NCBI RefSeq assembly: GCF_001425165.1
Contig: NZ_LMDU01000014.1
Location: 644,827-708,826, forward strand
Direction of reading: 5' to 3'
DNA: 64,000 nt
Source: Pelomonas sp. Root405
GTDB lineage: Bacteria > Pseudomonadota > Gammaproteobacteria > Burkholderiales > Burkholderiaceae_C
The translations under genes and the position numbers were made by a program. The notes below the pieces were generated by a model. That model saw only the letters and a list, made by a program, of their open reading frames with translations, searched no databases and was not told the DNA's origin. Shown here piece by piece: positions 18,285 to 28,701 of the stretch; within the stretch, counting starts at the first letter, position 1, and every line of letters begins with the position of its first letter.

Positions 18285-18605
18285 TCAGCCCTTGAGGGCG
18301 TCGAGTTCCTCGACGTTGATGCTGGCGCGGTTGCGGAACAGCACGACGAGGATGGCCAGGCCGATGGCCGACTCGGCCGCCGCGACGGTCAGGATGAAGA
18401 ACACGAAGACCTGGCCACCCATGTCGCCGAGGTAGTGCGAGAAGGCGACGAAGTTCATGTTGACCGCCAGCAGCATCAGCTCGATGGCCATCAGCAGGAC
18501 GATCAGGTTCTTGCGGTTCAGGAAGATGCCGATCACAGACAGCGCGAACAGCATCGCGCCCAGCGTCAGGAAATGGCCCAGGGTCAATCCAGCGGCGCCG
18601 ATCAT
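18285..18605 (-). CDS. nuoK: NADH-quinone oxidoreductase subunit K
   Basis: Three-helix MrpC-like membrane subunit of complex I (106 residues). It contains the conserved glutamates in [16 protein letters not shown] and in [16 protein letters not shown]. These line the proton route next to NuoJ. Its ATG overlaps the nuoJ stop (ATGA), so the two are coupled in translation. Confidence 0.97.
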   Translation of the reverse strand: MIGAAGLTLGHFLTLGAMLFALSVIGIFLNRKNLIVLLMAIELMLLAVNMNFVAFSHYLGDMGGQVFVFFILTVAAAESAIGLAILVVLFRNRASINVEELDALKG

Positions 18606-19246
18606 GGCTGGCCTCCTTCGGCGGGTGCGGCAGGCGGAGCGGGCGGGGTGCTGACGGTCGGCGCCATCTTGACGATCTTCAGGCGCTGGGCCTTGGTGAC
18701 CTTGACCTGCTCAGACGGGTCCATGGCGCGCGAATCCTTGCGGCGGCGCAGGGTCAGCGCGATGGCCGCGACGATGGCCACCAGCAGCAGTACGGCCGCG
18801 ATCTGCAACGGGTAGAGGTAGGCCGTGTAGATCTCGATGCCGAGCAGCTTGGTGTTGCCCATCTCGATCTGGGCGGCGGTGGCCGCCGGCGCGTCCTCAA
18901 GCTGGAAACCACCCATCAGCACGATGCCCATCTCGAAGGCGATCAGGGCACCGATGACGGCAGCGACGGGCAGATGCTTCCAAAAGCCCTCACGCGCGCT
19001 GTCGGTGTTGAGGTCCAGCATCATGACGACGAACAGGAACAGCACCATGACCGCGCCGATATAGACCAGCACCAGCGCAATGGCCAGGAACTCGGCCTTG
19101 AGCAGCATCCAGATGCAGGCCGCCGTGAAGAAGGACAGGATGAGGAAAAGCGCCGCATGCACGGTGCTACGCGCCGTGATGACGCGGAAGGAGCTCACCA
19201 GCAGGATGCCGGAGAAGACATAGAAGAGGATGGTCGTGGTGTCCAT
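18602..19246 (-). CDS. nuoJ: NADH-quinone oxidoreductase subunit J
   Basis: Five-helix complex I subunit of 214 residues, with family motifs [14 protein letters not shown] and [20 protein letters not shown] (the pi-bulge helix). The C-terminus is a soluble Pro/Ala-rich tail ([13 protein letters not shown]) absent from the shorter enterobacterial protein. It follows nuoI after 54 bp, one of the larger gaps in the operon. That gap holds a 10-bp direct repeat (GCGGCGTGCC twice). Confidence 0.96.
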   Translation of the reverse strand: MDTTTILFYVFSGILLVSSFRVITARSTVHAALFLILSFFTAACIWMLLKAEFLAIALVLVYIGAVMVLFLFVVMMLDLNTDSAREGFWKHLPVAAVIGALIAFEMGIVLMGGFQLEDAPAATAAQIEMGNTKLLGIEIYTAYLYPLQIAAVLLLVAIVAAIALTLRRRKDSRAMDPSEQVKVTKAQRLKIVKMAPTVSTPPAPPAAPAEGGQP

Positions 19247-19300
19247 ACGTATCCAGGCCAGCGAGGCTGGACCGCGGCGTGCCTTGCGGCGTGCCGGCGA

Positions 19301-19789
19301 TCAGCGGTACTTGGCGTCGGCCTCCTTTTGAGCCGCGATCTCGGCCTCGTACTTGTCACCGACGGCCAGCAGCATGTCCTTGGTGAAGTAGAGGTCGCCG
19401 CGCTTTTCGCCGTGGTATTCGAGGATGTTGGTCTCGACGATGGAGTCCACCGGGCAGCTCTCTTCGCAGAAGCCGCAGAAGATGCACTTGGTCAGGTCAA
19501 TGTCGTAGCGGGTCGTGCGGCGGCTGCCGTCGGCGCGCACGTCGCTTTCGATGGTGATGGCCAGCGCCGGGCAGACCGCCTCGCAGAGCTTGCAGGCGAT
19601 GCAGCGCTCTTCGCCGTTCTCGTAGCGGCGCAGCGCGTGCAGGCCGCGGAAACGCGGCGACAGCGGCGTCTTTTCCTCGGGGAACTGGATGGTGATGTTG
19701 CGCGAGAGGAAATGCCTCCCGGTGAGCTTCATCCCCTTGAGCAGTTCCCAGAGGAAAAAGGTCTTGGCGAAATTCGTGATTGCAGTCAT
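19301..19789 (-). CDS. nuoI: NADH-quinone oxidoreductase subunit I
   Basis: Ferredoxin-like subunit (162 residues) holding clusters N6a and N6b. Both 8Fe-type motifs are complete: [12 protein letters not shown] and [12 protein letters not shown]. The start at ATG 19789 gives the usual [20 protein letters not shown]-terminus; longer in-frame extensions are not conserved in kind. It passes electrons between NuoG and NuoB in the peripheral arm and lies 10 bp after nuoH. Confidence 0.97.
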   Translation of the reverse strand: MTAITNFAKTFFLWELLKGMKLTGRHFLSRNITIQFPEEKTPLSPRFRGLHALRRYENGEERCIACKLCEAVCPALAITIESDVRADGSRRTTRYDIDLTKCIFCGFCEESCPVDSIVETNILEYHGEKRGDLYFTKDMLLAVGDKYEAEIAAQKEADAKYR

Positions 19790-19799
19790 GGGCGCCGCC

Positions 19800-20897
19800 T
19801 CACTTCCAGATGTTGAACGGCGTCTGCATCCAGGCACCGACAACGACCAGCCAGATCAGCGTGATGGGAATGAAGATCTTCCAGCCCAGACGCATGATCT
19901 GGTCGTAGCGGAAGCGCGGGAACGTGGCACGCACCCACAGGAACATCGTGACGACGAAGAAGGTCTTGCCGAACAGCCAGGCCCAGTTCCACAGCGCCAT
20001 CGTGTTCTGGATGAAGCTCGGTGTCTCCATGCCGAACAGCGCCCAGGAGATCGGTGCGCTCCAGCCGCCGAGGAACATGACGACGGCCAGTGCCGACACC
20101 AGGATCATGTTGGCGTACTCGGCCAGGAAGAACATCGCGAACGACATGCCCGAGTACTCGATCATGTGGCCGGCAACGATCTCGGACTCGCCCTCGACCA
20201 CGTCGAAGGGATGGCGGTTGGTTTCGGCCAGGCCGGAGATGAAGTAGACGATGAAGATCGGGAACAGCGGCAGCCAGTTCCAGGACAGGAAGTTCAGGCC
20301 CATGTCCGCAAACATGCCCTTCTCCTGCACCTGCACGACGGTCGTCATGTTCAGGCTGCCGGTCACCATCAGCACGACGACCAGCGCAAAGCCCATCGCG
20401 ATCTCGTAGGACACCATTTGCGCCGAGGCGCGCAGCGCGCCCAGGAAGGCGTACTTCGAGTTGGACGCCCAGCCGGCGATGATGACGCCGTAGACCTCCA
20501 GCGACGTGATCGCCATGATGAAGAGCAGGCCGGCATTGACGTTGGCCACGGCGGCGTCAGGCCCGAAGGGCACGACGGCCCAGGCGGCCAGCGCCGGCAT
20601 GATGGTCATGACGGGGCCGAGGAAGAACAGCCCCTTGTGCGCGGCCGTGGGCCGGATGATCTCCTTGAAGATCAGCTTGACCGCGTCAGCGATGGGCGTC
20701 AGCAGGCCGAAGGGGCCGACGCGGTTGGGGCCTGGGCGGATCTGCGACCAGCCGATGGCCTTGCGCTCCCACAGCGTCAGGTAGGCGACGCAGATCATCA
20801 GCGGCGCGACGACCGCGATGATCTTCATCAGGCTCCAGACCAGGGGCCACAGGCCACCCAGCAGTGAGGCACCGTTCTGGTAGAGGGTGTCGATCAT
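19800..20897 (-). CDS. nuoH: NADH-quinone oxidoreductase subunit H
   Basis: Membrane subunit (365 residues, eight helices) that forms much of the quinone-binding site with NuoB and NuoD. Recognised by [23 protein letters not shown] (given in part: [20 protein letters not shown]) and by the cytosolic loop [18 protein letters not shown], both nearly invariant. It starts 14 bp after nuoG. Confidence 0.97.
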   Translation of the reverse strand: MIDTLYQNGASLLGGLWPLVWSLMKIIAVVAPLMICVAYLTLWERKAIGWSQIRPGPNRVGPFGLLTPIADAVKLIFKEIIRPTAAHKGLFFLGPVMTIMPALAAWAVVPFGPDAAVANVNAGLLFIMAITSLEVYGVIIAGWASNSKYAFLGALRASAQMVSYEIAMGFALVVVLMVTGSLNMTTVVQVQEKGMFADMGLNFLSWNWLPLFPIFIVYFISGLAETNRHPFDVVEGESEIVAGHMIEYSGMSFAMFFLAEYANMILVSALAVVMFLGGWSAPISWALFGMETPSFIQNTMALWNWAWLFGKTFFVVTMFLWVRATFPRFRYDQIMRLGWKIFIPITLIWLVVVGAWMQTPFNIWK

Positions 20898-20911
20898 GTC
20901 TTGGGGCTCCC

Positions 20912-23218
20912 TCAGACCTTGCTGACGCTCAGCGTGCCAAAGGCGGCGCCAAGGGTCGCGGTTTGCGGCAGGCCGGCCGGCACGCGGACCACGCCGTCGG
21001 GCAGGCCGGCTTCGAGGCGCGCTGGCAGTTGCGCGGCGCCGCCGTCCTGCACGACGCGGACCTGGTCACCCGCTTGCAGGGCAAGCTGCTGCCACAGGCC
21101 GGCCGGCAGCCCGATGGTCGGCGCTTCGCGGGCGTCGGTGGTCAACTGCAGCGATGTCGAATGGCGTACCAGCGCGTCGCTGGCGTAGATCGGCAGGTTC
21201 GCAAAGCGCTCGATGCCCTCGACCGGCGCAGCGGGTTGCGGCGACGCAGTCGTTGCATTGCTGAGACGGCCGGCGAGGTCGCCACCGAGGGCTTGCTCGC
21301 GCACCTGCTCGGAGCTGTCCTGGTCGAAGCCGGCGAGGCCGAGCAGATTGCCCAGCACGCGCAGCACCTTCCAGCCCGGACGGGTTTCCAGCAGCGGACG
21401 GGCAACGCCGACAAAGCTTTGCAGGCGACCTTCGGCGTTGACGAAACTCCCAGAGGTCTCCGTGAACGGCGCGATAGGCAGCAGCACATCGGCGTATTCG
21501 AGGCCGGACTTGAAGGGGCTCAGTACGACGACCATCTCGGCCGCGTCCAGCGCCCTGGCGGCGGCGGCGGCGTTGGCAGCGTCGAGCACGGGATCGGTGT
21601 TCAGCAGCAGCGCGGCTTTCAGCGGCACGCCAGTCAACATCTGCGCGGCGTTCAGGCCGTCAACCTGCGGCTGCGCCTTGACGAGCTGCGCACCGACGGT
21701 ATTGGCGGCGGCGGTGAGGTAGCCGACGCTGGCACCGGTCTGCTGACCAATCCACTGGGCGAGCACCAACAGGCTCGAAGCCTGGGGATGCTCAGCGGCG
21801 GCATTGCCGAGCAGCACGGCCTTGGCGCGGCCAGACATCAGGCTGTTGGCAACCGCCTTGGCCTCGTCGGTGGCGGTACCGCGCAGCGGGGCACCTTCAC
21901 CAATTGCCGCAGCGACGTCGGCCAGGGCTTGCACCCAGGCAGACGGCGCCACCGACAGCGAGGCGGCGAGCGGCATGAGCCAGTCGTCGCTGTTGACGCC
22001 GATGCGATGCACGGCGGCACCGCGACGGGCGCTGCCACGCAGGCGGGCGGCGAACAGCGGGTGGTCCTTGCGCAGCGACGAGCCGACGACCAGCACGCGG
22101 TCCAGTTCGGACAGGCTGGCGATGGTGCTTCCCAGCCAGCGGGCCTGGCCAGCCGGCGCGGCATTGCCGAAGTCGCTGTGGCGCAGGCGGTGGTCGATGT
22201 TGTCGCTGCCCAGGCCGCGCACCAGTTGCGCGAGCAGGTGCAGTTCTTCGACCGTGCTGTGGGGCGAAGCCAGCGCGCCGATGGTGGCCGCGCCGTGGTC
22301 GGACTTGATGGACTTCAGGCCGTTGGCGACGTATTCGAGCGCCGTCGTCCAGTCGACCTGCTTCCAGGCGCCGCCCTGCTTGATCATGGGCGCGGTCAGG
22401 CGCGCGTCGCTGTTCAAGCCTTCGTAGCTGAAGCGGTCGCGGTCGGCGATCCAGCATTCGTTGATGGCCTCGTTCTCCAGCGGCACGACGCGCATGACCT
22501 GGTTGCCCTTGACCTGGACGATCAGGTTGGCTCCGGTCGAGTCATGCGGGCTGACGCTCTTGCGGCGCGACAGTTCCCAGGTGCGGGCGCTGTAGCGGAA
22601 GGGCTTGCTGGTGATGGCGCCGACCGGGCAGAGGTCGATCATGTTGCCCGACAACTCCGAATCGACCGTGCGGCCGACGAAGGTCTGGATCTCGCTGTGC
22701 TCGCCGCGGTGAGCCATGCCAAGCTCCATGACGCCGGCGATCTCCTGGCCGAAACGCACGCAGCGCGTGCAATGGATGCAGCGGCTCATCTCTTCCATCG
22801 AGAGCAGCGGACCGACGCTCTTGTGGAAGACGACACGCTTCTCTTCGGAGTAGCGGCTCTTGCTGCCGCCGTAGCCGACGGCCAGGTCCTGCAACTGGCA
22901 TTCGCCGCCCTGGTCGCAGATGGGGCAGTCCAGCGGGTGATTGATCAGCAGGAACTCCATGACGCCCTGCTGCGCCTTGATCGCCTTGTCGCTCTTGGTG
23001 CGGACGATCATGCCCTGCGTGACCGGCGTCGCGCAGGCCGGCATCGGCTTGGGCGCCTTCTCCACGTCCACCAGGCACATGCGGCAGTTGGCCGCGATGC
23101 TCAGTTTCTTGTGATAGCAGAAGTGCGGGATATAGGTGCCTGCCTTCTCGGCAGCATGCATGACCATGCTGCCTTCCTGGACCGAGACCTTCTGACCGTC
23201 GAGTTCGATTTCAACCAT
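20912..23218 (-). CDS. nuoG: NADH-quinone oxidoreductase subunit G
   Basis: 768-residue peripheral-arm subunit. The N-terminal part is hydrogenase-like, with the 2Fe-2S cysteines of N1b ([20 protein letters not shown]), the His/Cys motif of N5 ([18 protein letters not shown]) and the N4 motif [16 protein letters not shown]. The rest is the molybdopterin-oxidoreductase fold without cofactor. At the place where E. coli and Thermus bind the extra cluster N7 (residues ~225-240) the cysteines are missing ([15 protein letters not shown]), as in most proteobacteria outside enterics. It lies 18 bp after nuoF. Confidence 0.96.
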   Translation of the reverse strand: MVEIELDGQKVSVQEGSMVMHAAEKAGTYIPHFCYHKKLSIAANCRMCLVDVEKAPKPMPACATPVTQGMIVRTKSDKAIKAQQGVMEFLLINHPLDCPICDQGGECQLQDLAVGYGGSKSRYSEEKRVVFHKSVGPLLSMEEMSRCIHCTRCVRFGQEIAGVMELGMAHRGEHSEIQTFVGRTVDSELSGNMIDLCPVGAITSKPFRYSARTWELSRRKSVSPHDSTGANLIVQVKGNQVMRVVPLENEAINECWIADRDRFSYEGLNSDARLTAPMIKQGGAWKQVDWTTALEYVANGLKSIKSDHGAATIGALASPHSTVEELHLLAQLVRGLGSDNIDHRLRHSDFGNAAPAGQARWLGSTIASLSELDRVLVVGSSLRKDHPLFAARLRGSARRGAAVHRIGVNSDDWLMPLAASLSVAPSAWVQALADVAAAIGEGAPLRGTATDEAKAVANSLMSGRAKAVLLGNAAAEHPQASSLLVLAQWIGQQTGASVGYLTAAANTVGAQLVKAQPQVDGLNAAQMLTGVPLKAALLLNTDPVLDAANAAAAARALDAAEMVVVLSPFKSGLEYADVLLPIAPFTETSGSFVNAEGRLQSFVGVARPLLETRPGWKVLRVLGNLLGLAGFDQDSSEQVREQALGGDLAGRLSNATTASPQPAAPVEGIERFANLPIYASDALVRHSTSLQLTTDAREAPTIGLPAGLWQQLALQAGDQVRVVQDGGAAQLPARLEAGLPDGVVRVPAGLPQTATLGAAFGTLSVSKV

Positions 23219-23236
23219 GGCTGTTCCGGGTGTCCG

Positions 23237-24580
23237 TTAGGCCGCCAAGGGCTGGGGCACCAGAGGCTTTTTATGTTCGATCAGATGAACGAACTCGTGC
23301 TTGAAGTGTTTGATCATGGCCCGCACCGGCATCGCGGCGGCATCGCCCAAGGCGCAGATGGTGCGGCCCTGGATGTTGTCGGCGACCGAGTTGAGCAGAT
23401 CCAGGTCTTCCGCCCTGCCCTGCCCGTGGTAGATGCGCTCGATGACACGATGCATCCAGCCCGTGCCTTCGCGGCAGGGCGTGCACTGGCCGCAGGACTC
23501 GTGCGTGTAGAAATAGGACAGGCGCATCAGGCTCTTGACCATGCAACGCGAGTCGTCCATGACGATGACGGCGCCCGAGCCCAGCATCGAGCCGGCCTTG
23601 GCGATGGAGTCGTAGTCCATCGTGCATTGCATCATCACGTCGGCCGGCAGCACTGGCGCGGATGAGCCGCCGGGGATCACGGCCTTCAACGTGCGGCCCT
23701 TGCGGACGCCACCGGCCAACTCCAACAGGGTGCTGAACGGCGTGCCCAGCGGGACCTCGTAATTGCCAGGGCGCTCAACGTCACCGGAGACCGAGAAAAG
23801 CTTGGTACCGCCGTTGTTGGGCTTGCCGATCTCGAGGTAGGCCTGGCCACCGTTGCGGATGATCCAGGGCACCGCCGCAAAGGTCTCAGTGTTGTTGATC
23901 GTCGTCGGCTTGCCGTAGAGGCCGAAGCTGGCCGGGAACGGCGGCTTGAAGCGCGGCTGACCTTTCTTGCCTTCCAGTGACTCCAGCAGCGCGGTTTCTT
24001 CGCCGCAGATGTAGGCGCCGAAGCCGTGATGGCCGTGCAGTTGGAAGCTGAACGTGGAGCCGAGGATGTTGTCGCCGAGGTAGCCGGCGGCACGCGCCTC
24101 TTCCAGGGCCGCTTCGAAGCGCTCGTAGACCTCGAAGATTTCCCCATGGATGTAGTTGTAGCCAACCTTGATGCCCATCGCGAAGGCGGCGATGGCCATG
24201 CCCTCGATCACCTGATGCGGGTTGAACATCAGGATGTCGCGGTCCTTGCAGGTGCCCGGCTCGCCTTCGTCGGAATTGCAGACGAGGTACTTCTGACCCG
24301 GGAACTGACGGGGCATGAAGCTCCACTTCAGGCCGGTCGGAAAGCCTGCGCCGCCGCGGCCGCGCAGGGCCGAGGTCTTGACTTCGGCGATGACCTGGTC
24401 GGGCGTCATGCCGCCATCTGCAGCCAGGATCTTCTTCAGAGCCTGATAGCCGCCGCGGGCTTCGTAATCCTTGATCGACCAGTTCTTGCCATTCAGGCCG
24501 TCGTAGATCTGCGGCGCGATGTGGCGGCCGTGGAAGCAGGTCTCGGCGCCAGTGGATTGGAATTTGGTGAGGTCCAGCAT
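23237..24580 (-). CDS. nuoF: NADH-quinone oxidoreductase subunit F (NADH- and FMN-binding)
   Basis: 447-residue subunit where NADH gives a hydride to FMN. The glycine-rich nucleotide motif [14 protein letters not shown] is near residue 75 and the N3 cluster motif [12 protein letters not shown] near residue 355. Further family marks are [15 protein letters not shown] and [17 protein letters not shown]. It starts 7 bp after nuoE, with which it forms the NADH dehydrogenase module. Confidence 0.97.
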   Translation of the reverse strand: MLDLTKFQSTGAETCFHGRHIAPQIYDGLNGKNWSIKDYEARGGYQALKKILAADGGMTPDQVIAEVKTSALRGRGGAGFPTGLKWSFMPRQFPGQKYLVCNSDEGEPGTCKDRDILMFNPHQVIEGMAIAAFAMGIKVGYNYIHGEIFEVYERFEAALEEARAAGYLGDNILGSTFSFQLHGHHGFGAYICGEETALLESLEGKKGQPRFKPPFPASFGLYGKPTTINNTETFAAVPWIIRNGGQAYLEIGKPNNGGTKLFSVSGDVERPGNYEVPLGTPFSTLLELAGGVRKGRTLKAVIPGGSSAPVLPADVMMQCTMDYDSIAKAGSMLGSGAVIVMDDSRCMVKSLMRLSYFYTHESCGQCTPCREGTGWMHRVIERIYHGQGRAEDLDLLNSVADNIQGRTICALGDAAAMPVRAMIKHFKHEFVHLIEHKKPLVPQPLAA

Positions 24581-24587
24581 GTCGTCC

Positions 24588-25100
24588 TCAGGCCTTCACT
24601 GCCGTAGCTGCATTCGTGCGCAACACATCGACCAGTTCGTCGAGGCGCTCGGCCGTCATGAAGCTGCACATCTGACGGTCGTTGATCAGCATGACCGGCG
24701 AGTCGGCACAGGCGCCCAGGCACTCGCTCTTCTGCACGGTGAACACACCGTCAGCCGTCGTGCCGCCCTCTTCCACGCCCAGCTTGCGGCAGAGGTGGTC
24801 CAGCGCGGTCTGGCCATCACGCAACTGGCAAGGCAGGTTGGTGCAGACGTTCAGCTTGAACTGGCCCAACTTGCGCTGGTTGAACATGTTGTAGAACGTC
24901 GTAACCTCGTAGACCGCGATGGGCGGCATGCCGAGGTAGGCCGCGATCACGTCCTCGCTCGCGCGCGACACGAAGCCTTCTTCCTGCTGCACGATGGCCA
25001 GGCAGGCCATGACGGCGGACTGGCGCTGTTCGTAGGGGTACTTGGCGACCTCGCGGTCGAAGCGCGCGCGGGTCGCGTCAGAGAGTTGGTAGCTGCTCAT
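24588..25100 (-). CDS. nuoE: NADH-quinone oxidoreductase subunit E
   Basis: 170-residue thioredoxin-like subunit with the N1a 2Fe-2S cluster. The four ligands appear as C-x4-C in VCTNLPCQL and C-x3-C in [10 protein letters not shown]. The helical N-terminus ([21 protein letters not shown]) docks on NuoF. Its ATG overlaps the nuoD stop by four bases (ATGA). Confidence 0.97.
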   Translation of the reverse strand: MSSYQLSDATRARFDREVAKYPYEQRQSAVMACLAIVQQEEGFVSRASEDVIAAYLGMPPIAVYEVTTFYNMFNQRKLGQFKLNVCTNLPCQLRDGQTALDHLCRKLGVEEGGTTADGVFTVQKSECLGACADSPVMLINDRQMCSFMTAERLDELVDVLRTNAATAVKA

Positions 25101-26353
25101 CGATCAATCTCGCCGAACACGATGTCCATGGTGCCGATGATGGCGACGGCGTCCGCGATCATGTGGCCGCGGCCCATCTCGTCCAGCGCCGCCAGATGCG
25201 AGAAGCCCGGCGCGCGGATCTTCAGCCGATACGGCTTGTTGGCACCGTCGCTGACCATGTAGATGCCGAACTCGCCCTTGGGATGCTCGACAGCCGCATA
25301 GGCCTCACCCTCGGGCACGTGGAAGCCTTCGGTGAAGAGCTTGAAGTGATGGATCAGCTCTTCCATGTTGGACTTCATGTCCACGCGCGACGGTGGCGCC
25401 ACCTTGTGGTTGTCGGTGATGACGGGCAGGCCGGGATTGGCACGCAGCCACTTCACGCACTGCTGGATGATGCGGTTGGACTGGCGCATCTCCTCGACAC
25501 GCACGACGTAGCGGTCGTAGGTGTCGCCATTCGTGCCGACCGGGATGTCGAAATCCATCTGGTCGTACACGTCGTAGGGCTGCGTCTTGCGCAGGTCCCA
25601 AGCGATGCCCGAGCCGCGCAGCATCGCGCCGGTGAAGCCGAGGTTGAGCGCGCGCTCAGGCGACACGACGCCGATGCCGACCGTGCGCTGCTTCCAGATG
25701 CGGTTGTCGGTCAGCAGGGTCTCGTAGTCATCGACGTTCTTCGGGAATCGCGCGCAGAAGTCGTCGATGAAGTCCAGCATCGAGCCCTGACGGTTCTCGT
25801 TCAACTGGGCGATGGCCTTGGCATTGCGGATCTTGCTGACCTTGTACTGCGGCATCGAGTCCGGCAGGTCGCGGTAGACGCCGCCCGGACGGAAATAGGC
25901 CGCGTGCATGCGCGCGCCCGACACGGCTTCATAGATGTCGAACAGGTCCTCACGCTCGCGGAAGCAGTAGATGAGGATGTTCATCGCGCCGCAGTCCAGC
26001 CCGTGCGCGCCCAACCACAGCAGATGGTTCATCAGCCGGGTGATCTCGGCAAACATCACACGGATGTACTGCGCGCGGATCGGCACTTCCAGGCCGAGCA
26101 TCTTCTCGATGGCCAGGCAGTAGGCATGCTCGTTGGCCATCATCGACACATAGTCGAGGCGGTCCATGTAGGGCAGCGACTGGATGTAGGTCTTCTGCTC
26201 CGCCAGCTTCTCGGTCGCGCGATGCAGCAGGCCGATGTGGGGGTCGGCGCGCTGGATGACTTCGCCGTCCAGTTCCAGCACCAGGCGCAGCACGCCGTGG
26301 GCAGCCGGGTGCTGGGGACCGAAGTTGAGGGTGTAGTTCTTGATCTCGGCCAT
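25097..26353 (-). CDS. nuoD: NADH-quinone oxidoreductase subunit D
   Basis: 49-kDa-type subunit (418 residues), related to the large subunit of NiFe hydrogenases but without metal ligands. It forms the quinone pocket. Diagnostic sequences are [22 protein letters not shown] near the N-terminus (shown in part: [15 protein letters not shown]), [12 protein letters not shown] and [10 protein letters not shown]-like [23 protein letters not shown] 26353 gives the canonical start. It lies 2 bp after nuoC. C and D are separate genes here, unlike the fused E. coli nuoCD. Confidence 0.97.
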   Translation of the reverse strand: MAEIKNYTLNFGPQHPAAHGVLRLVLELDGEVIQRADPHIGLLHRATEKLAEQKTYIQSLPYMDRLDYVSMMANEHAYCLAIEKMLGLEVPIRAQYIRVMFAEITRLMNHLLWLGAHGLDCGAMNILIYCFREREDLFDIYEAVSGARMHAAYFRPGGVYRDLPDSMPQYKVSKIRNAKAIAQLNENRQGSMLDFIDDFCARFPKNVDDYETLLTDNRIWKQRTVGIGVVSPERALNLGFTGAMLRGSGIAWDLRKTQPYDVYDQMDFDIPVGTNGDTYDRYVVRVEEMRQSNRIIQQCVKWLRANPGLPVITDNHKVAPPSRVDMKSNMEELIHHFKLFTEGFHVPEGEAYAAVEHPKGEFGIYMVSDGANKPYRLKIRAPGFSHLAALDEMGRGHMIADAVAIIGTMDIVFGEIDR

Positions 26354-26355
26354 GT

Positions 26356-26952
26356 TCAGATTCCGCCGTACTTGTCTTCGCGGATGATGCGCGGCGTGAT
26401 CTCGCGCGGCTCGATGCTGACCGGCTGGTAGATCACGCGCTTCTGCTCGGCGTCGTAGCGCATCTCGACGTGGCCCGTCACCGGGAAGTCCTTGCGCATC
26501 GGATGGCCGATGAAGCCGTAGTCCGTCAGGATGCGGCGCAGGTCGTCGTGGCCGTCGAAGATGACGCCGAACATGTCGAAGGCCTCGCGCTCGAACCAGT
26601 TGGCAGCGCTCCACACACCGGTGACCGACGCCACGCAAGGGAAGTCGTCATCAGGGGCGAAGACCTTCAGGCGCAGGCGCCAGTTCTTCGTTACCGAAAG
26701 CAGGTGGGTGACGATGGCATAGCGCGGGCCTTCGTAGGCGCCATCGCCATAGCTGCTGTAGTCGACGCCGCAGAGGTCCATCAACTGCTCAAGCTTGATC
26801 TCTGGGTGATCGCGCAGCGTCGTCGCAACTTCAAGGTAGTCGGCCGCGCGCACTGTCAACGTCAGCTCGCCCAAGGCGGACTGAAGCGAGACGACGCGCT
26901 CACCGAGGACGGCACCAATCTGCTGGGCCAGGGTTTCGAGATTCAGGCTCAT
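26356..26952 (-). CDS. nuoC: NADH-quinone oxidoreductase subunit C
   Basis: 30-kDa-type subunit (198 residues) recognised by the complex I 30-kDa signature in [20 protein letters not shown] and the following [19 protein letters not shown]. The start at ATG 26952 gives [13 protein letters not shown]; upstream in-frame sequence has no family support. It lies between nuoB (10 bp) and nuoD (2 bp). Confidence 0.97.
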   Translation of the reverse strand: MSLNLETLAQQIGAVLGERVVSLQSALGELTLTVRAADYLEVATTLRDHPEIKLEQLMDLCGVDYSSYGDGAYEGPRYAIVTHLLSVTKNWRLRLKVFAPDDDFPCVASVTGVWSAANWFEREAFDMFGVIFDGHDDLRRILTDYGFIGHPMRKDFPVTGHVEMRYDAEQKRVIYQPVSIEPREITPRIIREDKYGGI

Positions 26953-26962
26953 ACCTTGGCGC

Positions 26963-27439
26963 TCAGCGGGCAATGGTGTTTTCGCGACGGATCTTGGCCT
27001 GCAGTTGCAGGATGCCGTAAAGCAGCGCCTCGGCCGTCGGCGGGCAGCCCGGCACGTAGACATCCACCGGCACGATGCGGTCGCAGCCGCGCACGACGGA
27101 ATAGCTGTAGTGGTAGTAACCGCCACCGTTGGCGCAGGAGCCCATCGACAACACCCAGCGTGGCTCGGCCATCTGGTCGTAGACCTTGCGCAGGGCCGGC
27201 GCCATCTTGTTGCAGAGCGTGCCGGCGACGATCATCAAATCGGACTGGCGCGGGCTCGGTCGGAACAGCATGCCGAAGCGGTCGATGTCGTAGCGCGCGG
27301 CACCCGCATGCATCATCTCGACGGCGCAGCAAGCCAGGCCGAAAGTCATCGGCCAGAGCGAGCCGGTCTTGGACCAGTTGATGAGCTTGTCGACCGAGGT
27401 CGTGACAAAGCCTTCTTTGAGGACGCCTTCAATACCCAT
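26963..27439 (-). CDS. nuoB: NADH-quinone oxidoreductase subunit B
   Basis: 158-residue subunit carrying the terminal cluster N2, which reduces quinone. The tandem-cysteine motif [10 protein letters not shown], the [19 protein letters not shown] stretch and the [15 protein letters not shown] motif supply the four ligands. Spacing to nuoA is 30 bp. Confidence 0.97.
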   Translation of the reverse strand: MGIEGVLKEGFVTTSVDKLINWSKTGSLWPMTFGLACCAVEMMHAGAARYDIDRFGMLFRPSPRQSDLMIVAGTLCNKMAPALRKVYDQMAEPRWVLSMGSCANGGGYYHYSYSVVRGCDRIVPVDVYVPGCPPTAEALLYGILQLQAKIRRENTIAR

Positions 27440-27469
27440 TTCGAATTCCCAGCGTGGTTGGCGTGGCGG

Positions 27470-27829
27470 TCATTCCCAATCCAGGGCGCCCTTTTTCCAC
27501 TCGTAAGCAAAGCCGACGACCAGAATGCCGAGGAAGATCATCATCGCCCAGAAGCCCGTGGCACCGATTTCCCTGAGCGCCACGGCCCAGGGGAACAGGA
27601 AGGCAATTTCCAGGTCGAAAAGAATGAACAGAATCGCGACGAGGTAGTAGCGCACATCGAACTTCATGCGCGCGTCTTCAAAGGCCTCAAAGCCGCATTC
27701 GTAGGGAGAGTTCTTCGCCGCGTCGGGCCGGTTGGGGCCGAGCAATCCGCCCAGGATCTGGGGAGCAATCCCGACACCTGCGCCGACCAAAATGAAGAGG
27801 ATGACGGGCAGATATTGTTCGAGATTCAT
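27470..27829 (-). CDS. nuoA: NADH-quinone oxidoreductase subunit A
   Basis: Three-helix membrane subunit of complex I (119 residues), with the ND3-type loop [22 protein letters not shown] next to the quinone site (shown here as [20 protein letters not shown]). It is the first of the nuo genes. GAGAAAG lies ahead of the ATG. The 227 bp up to the tRNA-Leu gene hold no other gene; a TTGACG-like -35 box is present in the leader but no convincing -10, so the genes may be read partly from the upstream tRNA/secG transcript. Confidence 0.96.
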   Translation of the reverse strand: MNLEQYLPVILFILVGAGVGIAPQILGGLLGPNRPDAAKNSPYECGFEAFEDARMKFDVRYYLVAILFILFDLEIAFLFPWAVALREIGATGFWAMMIFLGILVVGFAYEWKKGALDWE

Positions 27830-28056
27830 CTGGGCTTTCTCGGGGCCGACAACAAGTCTTCGTCAACACGACCTGCCCGAAGACAGGCCACAAAAGCAAA
27901 CAGGCGCGCCACCAGCGAATCGGATGATTTCGCTTGCGGATCGCGCCCGCCTTGAACCTTGCGTTGATCAACCCAGCTTGACGCTGGCCGATCCATGGCG
28001 ACAGGCCGCTTTGGCCGCCTCCCGCATCGAATCAACGGGAATGCTAGCCGATGTTC

Positions 28057-28141
28057 TGGTGCCGTCGGCGAGACTCGAACTCGCACAGCTTTCGCCACTA
28101 CCCCCTCAAGATAGCGTGTCTACCAATTTCACCACGACGGC
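28057..28141 (-). tRNA. tRNA-Leu (anticodon GAG)
   Basis: The 85-base minus-strand sequence folds into a class II tRNA. The acceptor stem is GCCGTCG/CGACGGC with A discriminator and encoded CCA. The D-loop is GGTGAAATTGGTAGACAC, as in other tRNA-Leu genes. The anticodon arm is CTATC-TTGAGGG-GGTAG with anticodon GAG (reads CUC/CUU). There is a short variable arm, and the T arm contains GTTCGAGTC. It lies between secG and nuoA, a conserved position in betaproteobacteria. Confidence 0.96.
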
Positions 28142-28196
28142 AGTAAACAAATATGCCTGGCAATCGAAGGAGGGATTGCATGCCAGACAGCCTCGC

Positions 28197-28202
28197 ATTC
28201 TA
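28197..28202 (-). promoter_or_regulatory. Candidate -10 box of the tRNA-Leu gene
   Basis: TATAGAAT on the minus strand (the TAGAAT hexamer at 28197-28202) lies about 56 bp before the tRNA 5' end. No good -35 is seen at 16-18 bp, so it may act as an extended -10 or only supplement read-through from secG. Confidence 0.35.
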
Positions 28203-28252
28203 TACCGGGATCCACAGCCCTCCGGCCGAGAAGCGAGGTTTTTAGTCGGACT

Positions 28253-28642
28253 TCAGTTCGCTGCGCCCGATGCCGCCGGGGATGCCGGCACGGCGGGAGC
28301 CACGATGGCGCCGGGGATTGCCGCAGCACCGGAAGCGCCCGGGGCGGGCGCGACGACGGCAGCGCGGTCGAGCACGCTGTCCGCGTCCGGCGCGCTGCCG
28401 GTACGGCCGTTGGCCAGGAAGGCGAGACCGAGCGTGCAGCCGAAGAACAACGTCGCTGCCACCGCCGTGCTGCGTGACAGGAAGTTCGCACTCCCCGTGG
28501 CGCCAAACAGGCTGCCCGAAGCGCCGCTGCCGAAGGAGGCGCCCATGTCGGCGCCCTTGCCATGTTGAACCAGCACCAGACCGATGATCGCCAGGGCCGA
28601 GAGCAACTGAACGACCAAGACCAGATTCGCAAAGAACTGCAT
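28253..28642 (-). CDS. secG: Preprotein translocase subunit SecG
   Basis: 129-residue SecYEG subunit with two transmembrane helices (residues ~3-24 and ~55-77) and the conserved cytosolic loop VQHGKGADMGASFGSG. ATG 28642 was chosen over an in-frame GTG three codons upstream because GGAG lies eight bases before it. After helix 2 comes a ~50-residue Ala/Pro/Gly-rich, low-complexity tail (APAPGASGAAAIPGAIVAPA), longer than the enterobacterial C-terminus. It lies 59 bp after tpiA. Confidence 0.94.
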   Translation of the reverse strand: MQFFANLVLVVQLLSALAIIGLVLVQHGKGADMGASFGSGASGSLFGATGSANFLSRSTAVAATLFFGCTLGLAFLANGRTGSAPDADSVLDRAAVVAPAPGASGAAAIPGAIVAPAVPASPAASGAAN

Positions 28643-28701
28643 TCCAAACACTCCATCAAAACTCGGATGACGCCCGCCGCCTTCGGTGAGCGCCGGAAAA
28701 C

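Noticed and set aside
14712-18815. Two open frames of ~690 and ~660 codons opposite nuoM, nuoL and nuoJ
   Set aside because: The composition is dominated by His, Gln, Asp and Arg from antisense reading of transmembrane codons. No domain is recognisable, and the minus-strand genes are certain.
19247-19300. Direct repeat GCGGCGTGCC between nuoJ and nuoI as a regulatory element
   Set aside because: Two adjacent 10-bp copies in GC-rich DNA inside an operon are weak evidence. Replication slippage explains them equally well.
20864-23665. A 933-codon plus-strand open frame opposite nuoG/nuoF
   Set aside because: Its translation is low-complexity Arg/Ala/Gly/Asp-rich, as expected from the reverse strand of a GC-rich gene. 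nuoG and nuoF on the other strand have full family motifs.
26953-27126. A longer nuoC beginning at 27126
   Set aside because: It would overlap nuoB by most of 160 bp with no family similarity. ATG 26952 gives the standard length.
27826-28098. A 90-residue minus-strand frame between nuoA and the tRNA
   Set aside because: It runs through the tRNA-Leu gene and has no similarity or ribosome-binding site worth noting.
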